DNA from: an uncultured candidate division WWE3 bacterium
GTDB lineage: Bacteria > Patescibacteriota > WWE3 > UBA101185 > UBA10185
Assembly: GCA_938004185.1 (NCBI GenBank)
Contig: CALKWN010000066.1
Span: 1 to 24,409, forward strand
Length of the DNA: 24,409 bases
Direction of reading: 5' to 3'
The notes under the pieces are model-generated. The model was not told where the DNA came from. It did no database searches and saw only the letters and a program-made list of their open reading frames with translations. This document shows, in pieces, positions 24,003-24,409 of the stretch. Each line of letters starts with the position of its first letter. The first letter of the stretch is position 1. A program made the translations under genes and the position numbers.

Positions 24003-24323
24003 TTACTTCTTACCCTTAAAAGGATTAATAAACTCGCAAACCTGAACGCACTTTCTTTCACACACTTCGGCAATATTCTCTTCCGCGTAATGTCGGCAAG
24101 GACTCGCACAGAAATTATAAAAACCGCCCATATTTACGCATTTTCCCAAATTCACATTTTCACACTCATTGTACTTTTTAGACCAAACACCCCCCGCTTC
24201 CTTACACATCTGCGTCCTATCCCCAAACATGTTTGCAATAAAATAAGTCGCTATACCCAGCAATAAGAGGTAAAAAATAATCCTCAGCTCCTTATTTGTC
24301 TTAAGCATGAGAATAAGTTTCAT
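24003..24323 (-). CDS. Small membrane-anchored/exported protein with eight cysteines
   Basis: A 106-residue protein with a short basic start, one hydrophobic helix (about residues 15-31, IIFYLLLLGIATYFIAN) and an exterior domain with eight cysteines: CKEAGGVW, NEC, GKC, NFCASPC, EVC, RKC and QVC. The even number and pairing suggest four disulfides or a small metal site. It has no recognised enzymatic motif. The C..AGG.W......C pattern is reminiscent of small Cys-rich exported proteins. It is a plausible client of the thiol-disulfide system 1-3 kb away. TATAAT (24330-24335) ends 6 bases before the ATG, another leaderless start. Confidence 0.75.
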   Translation of the reverse strand: MKLILMLKTNKELRIIFYLLLLGIATYFIANMFGDRTQMCKEAGGVWSKKYNECENVNLGKCVNMGGFYNFCASPCRHYAEENIAEVCERKCVQVCEFINPFKGKK

Positions 24324-24329
24324 AAATTA

Positions 24330-24335
24330 ATTATA
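24330..24335 (-). promoter_or_regulatory. -10 element of the cysteine-rich protein gene
   Basis: A perfect TATAAT on the minus strand, 6 bases before ATG 24323. The -35 region has no good match. Confidence 0.6.
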
Positions 24336-24363
24336 CGGCATTTTGAGTGAAGACATAAAAATT

Positions 24364-24398
24364 CCCCGCAAAGATATTAAAAATATATCCTTACGGGG
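24364..24398 (-). terminator. Terminator of a minus-strand gene beyond the window
   Basis: CCCCG (24364-24368) pairs with CGGGG (24394-24398), extended by AAGATAT against an imperfect ATATCCTT. On the minus strand the stem is followed by AATTTTT. It suggests that a minus-strand gene ends just right of the window. Confidence 0.65.
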
Positions 24399-24409
24399 AT
24401 CTGTTAATC

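Noticed and set aside
1..24409. Glycine-coding TGA (code 25)
   Set aside because: All genes are full length without in-frame TGA, so TGA is not a common sense codon here.

Overview
The window looks like a chromosomal segment of a Candidate Phyla Radiation (Patescibacteria) bacterium. The evidence is indirect: giant trimeric-fibre and LamG surface proteins, compact gene packing, small thiol-redox and sortase genes, GH57/GT5 polysaccharide enzymes, and a moderately AT-rich composition. The phylum cannot be fixed from the sequence alone. Genes read through cleanly with the standard bacterial code. All 17 protein genes whose stop is visible end in TAA (12) or TAG (5), never TGA.

Layout. (1) 1-9036, + strand: two giant surface genes. 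The first is an S74-chaperone fibre protein that is already open at base 1, so it is 5'-truncated by the window. The second is a DUF2341/LamG protein with a glycine-rich insert. (2) 9037-10327: an L10-type ribosomal leader with promoter and attenuator, then rplJ and rplL and a terminator. (3) 10369-17241, - strand: a glycogen or alpha-glucan cluster in transcription order glgA2, GH57, GH57, glgA1, galT. (4) 17317-19241, - strand: an excisionase/MerR-type HTH regulator and a WecG/TagA/CpsF glycosyltransferase. (5) 19344-22936: a membrane-anchored PEGA/beta-propeller protein, a sortase (- strand), and divergently from it a thioredoxin and a thioredoxin-CcdA/DsbD-like fusion. (6) 22943-24409: a candidate small RNA with its own promoter and terminator, a pterin carbinolamine dehydratase, tRNA-Arg(CCU) and tRNA-Pro(CGG) (- strand), and an eight-cysteine exported protein.

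Two patterns stand out. First, nine genes have a -10-like hexamer 5 to 8 bases before the start codon, often with a -35 or an extended TGn -10, which points to leaderless mRNAs as the default here. Only the ribosomal genes show clear Shine-Dalgarno sites. This pattern also fixes several starts, such as the GTG at 15552. Second, each of the two tRNA genes has another copy of its own 3' end (from the T-loop through CCA) 142-145 bp downstream, as if two miniature elements had integrated at tRNA T-loops.

Functionally, the window combines cell-surface display (fibres, LamG protein, sortase, thiol-disulfide relay, cysteine-rich exported protein, glycosyltransferase) with storage-glucan turnover. 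Family names rest on motifs read by eye; no database search was possible.
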